Source of the DNA: CAHJXF01 sp038240015
GTDB lineage: Bacteria > Pseudomonadota > Gammaproteobacteria > Burkholderiales > Burkholderiaceae_D
DNA: 5,400 bases
Reading direction: 5' to 3'
NCBI GenBank assembly: GCA_038240015.1
Contig: JBBSEF010000138.1
Coordinates: 1-5,400, forward strand
Shown: in pieces, positions 4,288-5,400 of the stretch
How positions within the stretch are numbered: the stretch's first letter is position 1
How the letters are laid out: every line of letters begins with the position of its first letter
Translations under genes and position numbers: made by a program
The notes under the pieces: model-generated
What the model was told of the DNA's origin: nothing
What the model saw: the letters and a program-made list of their open reading frames with translations, nothing else
Database searches by the model: none

Positions 4288-5400
4288 ATGACCTATTCGT
4301 TTACGGAAAAGAAGCGCATCAGGAAGAGCTTCGCCAAGCGTCCGAACGTGCACAAGGTGCCGTTCCTCTTGGCGACGCAGCTTCAGTCGTATGCCGAGTT
4401 TCTGCAGGCCGACGCGCCGCCGGCCAAACGCGCGAACGAAGGTCTGCAGGCGGCATTCACGTCGATCTTTCCGATCTCGTCGCACAACGGTTTCGCGCGT
4501 CTGGAGTTCGTCAGCTTTCATCTCGGTGAACCGCCGTTCGATGTCAAGGAATGCATGCAGCGTGGCTTGACGTACGCGTCGCCGCTGCGTGCCAAGGTGC
4601 GCCTGATCATCATGGATCGCGAAGCGTCCAAGCCGACCATCAAGGAAGTCAAGGAGCAAGAGGTCTACATGGGCGAGATGCCCCTGATGACCATGACCGG
4701 CTCGTTCGTCATCAATGGGACTGAACGCGTCATCGTCTCCCAGCTTCACCGGTCGCCCGGCGTGTTCTTCGAACATGACCGCGGCAAGACGCACTCGTCG
4801 GGCAAGCTGCTGTTCTCGGCTCGCATCATTCCCTATCGCGGCTCGTGGCTCGACTTCGAATTCGACCCGAAGGACATCCTGTTCTTTCGAGTCGATCGTC
4901 GCCGCAAGATGCCCGTGACGATCCTGCTCAAGGCCATCGGCATGAGCAGCGAGCAGATCCTCGAACACTTTTTCATGTTCGACAGCTTCCACCTGCTCGG
5001 CAAGGAAGCCGATAGCGGTGCGCAGATGGACTTCGTGTCCGACCGCATGAAGGGCGAGATCGCGCGCTTCGACATCGCCGACAAGGCGGGCAAGGTACTG
5101 GTCGCCAAAGACAAGCGCATCACCGCGAAGAACCTGCGCGACCTGGAAGCCGCGGGCTTGAAGCGCATCCCGGTGCCCGAGGAATTTCTGCTCGGCCGCG
5201 TGCTAGCGAAGAACATCGTCGATGCCGAGACCGGCGAGATCGTCGTGTCCGCCAACGACGAAGTGACCGAAGACGTCCTCGTGCATTTGCGCGCGGCGGG
5301 CATCAAGCACATCCAGACGCTCTACATCAACGATCTCGATCAGGGCGCCTTCATCTCGCAGACGCTGCGCGCCGACGAGACCGCCGACGAGATGTCGGCG
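4288..5400 (+). CDS. rpoB: RNA polymerase subunit beta, N-terminal part (runs off the window)
   Basis: Beta is, with beta-prime, the catalytic core of RNA polymerase and the rifampicin target. The 371 codons present are roughly the first quarter of a protein of about 1,340-1,370 residues; the frame is open at the window end. MTYSFTEKKRIRKSF opens the protein. The protrusion and lobe follow: YASPLRAKVRLI (95-107), EQEVYMGEMPLMT (123-135), FVINGTERVIVSQLHRSPGV (140-159) and SARIIPYRGSWLDFEFDPKD (177-196). V150 aligns with E. coli V146, a minor rifampicin-resistance position, and is wild type here. Residues 136-137 are MT where E. coli has DN. ATG 4288 has GGAG (4279-4282) 5 nt upstream. Expression is probably set by read-through of the hairpin after rplL. 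Confidence 0.97.
   Translation, partial: MTYSFTEKKRIRKSFAKRPNVHKVPFLLATQLQSYAEFLQADAPPAKRANEGLQAAFTSIFPISSHNGFARLEFVSFHLGEPPFDVKECMQRGLTYASPLRAKVRLIIMDREASKPTIKEVKEQEVYMGEMPLMTMTGSFVINGTERVIVSQLHRSPGVFFEHDRGKTHSSGKLLFSARIIPYRGSWLDFEFDPKDILFFRVDRRRKMPVTILLKAIGMSSEQILEHFFMFDSFHLLGKEADSGAQMDFVSDRMKGEIARFDIADKAGKVLVAKDKRITAKNLRDLEAAGLKRIPVPEEFLLGRVLAKNIVDAETGEIVVSANDEVTEDVLVHLRAAGIKHIQTLYINDLDQGAFISQTLRADETADEMSA

Noticed and set aside
4183..4992. Long open frame on the - strand opposite the rpoB start
   Set aside because: It mirrors highly conserved rpoB codons, with a His/Arg-rich shadow translation and no ribosome site or family match.

Overview
This window is a core housekeeping locus: the 3' end of tuf, a tRNA-Trp gene, then secE-nusG-rplK-rplA-rplJ-rplL and the first 371 codons of rpoB, all on the + strand. 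It encodes components of translation elongation, protein export, transcription elongation, the ribosomal L1 and GTPase-activating stalks, and RNA polymerase. The protein sequences, the high-GC codon use and the order tuf / tRNA-Trp / secE / nusG point to a betaproteobacterium, most like Burkholderiales. This is judged by eye from family knowledge, and I do not assign a genus.

Layout: the EF-Tu C-terminus ends at 163. tRNA-Trp (anticodon CCA, CCA tail encoded) lies at 187-262. secE (331-714) and nusG (714-1316) overlap by one base in TAATG. A 150-bp gap, AT-rich in its first third, holds two hairpins and the rplK leader. rplK (1467-1898) and rplA (1900-2607) are one base apart. The 392-bp gap between rplA and rplJ has no gene but is full of structure: a REP-like inverted doublet starting 4 bp after the rplA stop, a small hairpin, a GAAA-capped hairpin, a well-matched L10 leader (kink-turn-like internal loop plus three-way junction), and a possible attenuator stem with a T run. 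rplJ (GTG start at 3000) ends at 3557. A 75-bp, G-poor spacer leads to rplL (3633-4016). A terminator-like hairpin and further hairpins fill the 271 bp before rpoB (4288 to the window end).

How the genes work together: EF-Tu and tRNA-Trp serve elongation. SecE is the essential small translocon subunit. NusG binds RNA polymerase, whose beta subunit is encoded downstream. L11, L10 and L7/L12 form the factor-binding stalk and L1 forms the opposite stalk. Known autogenous control by L1 (on rplK-rplA) and by L10-L12 (on rplJ-rplL), plus partial termination before rpoB, fits the structured spacers seen here.

I found no sign of an undescribed multi-gene system, and the coding content is ordinary. 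The parts worth a second look are non-coding: the phased TTGAG hairpin after nusG, the REP-like doublet inserted ahead of the L10 leader, the GAAA hairpin next to that leader, and the attenuator candidates.
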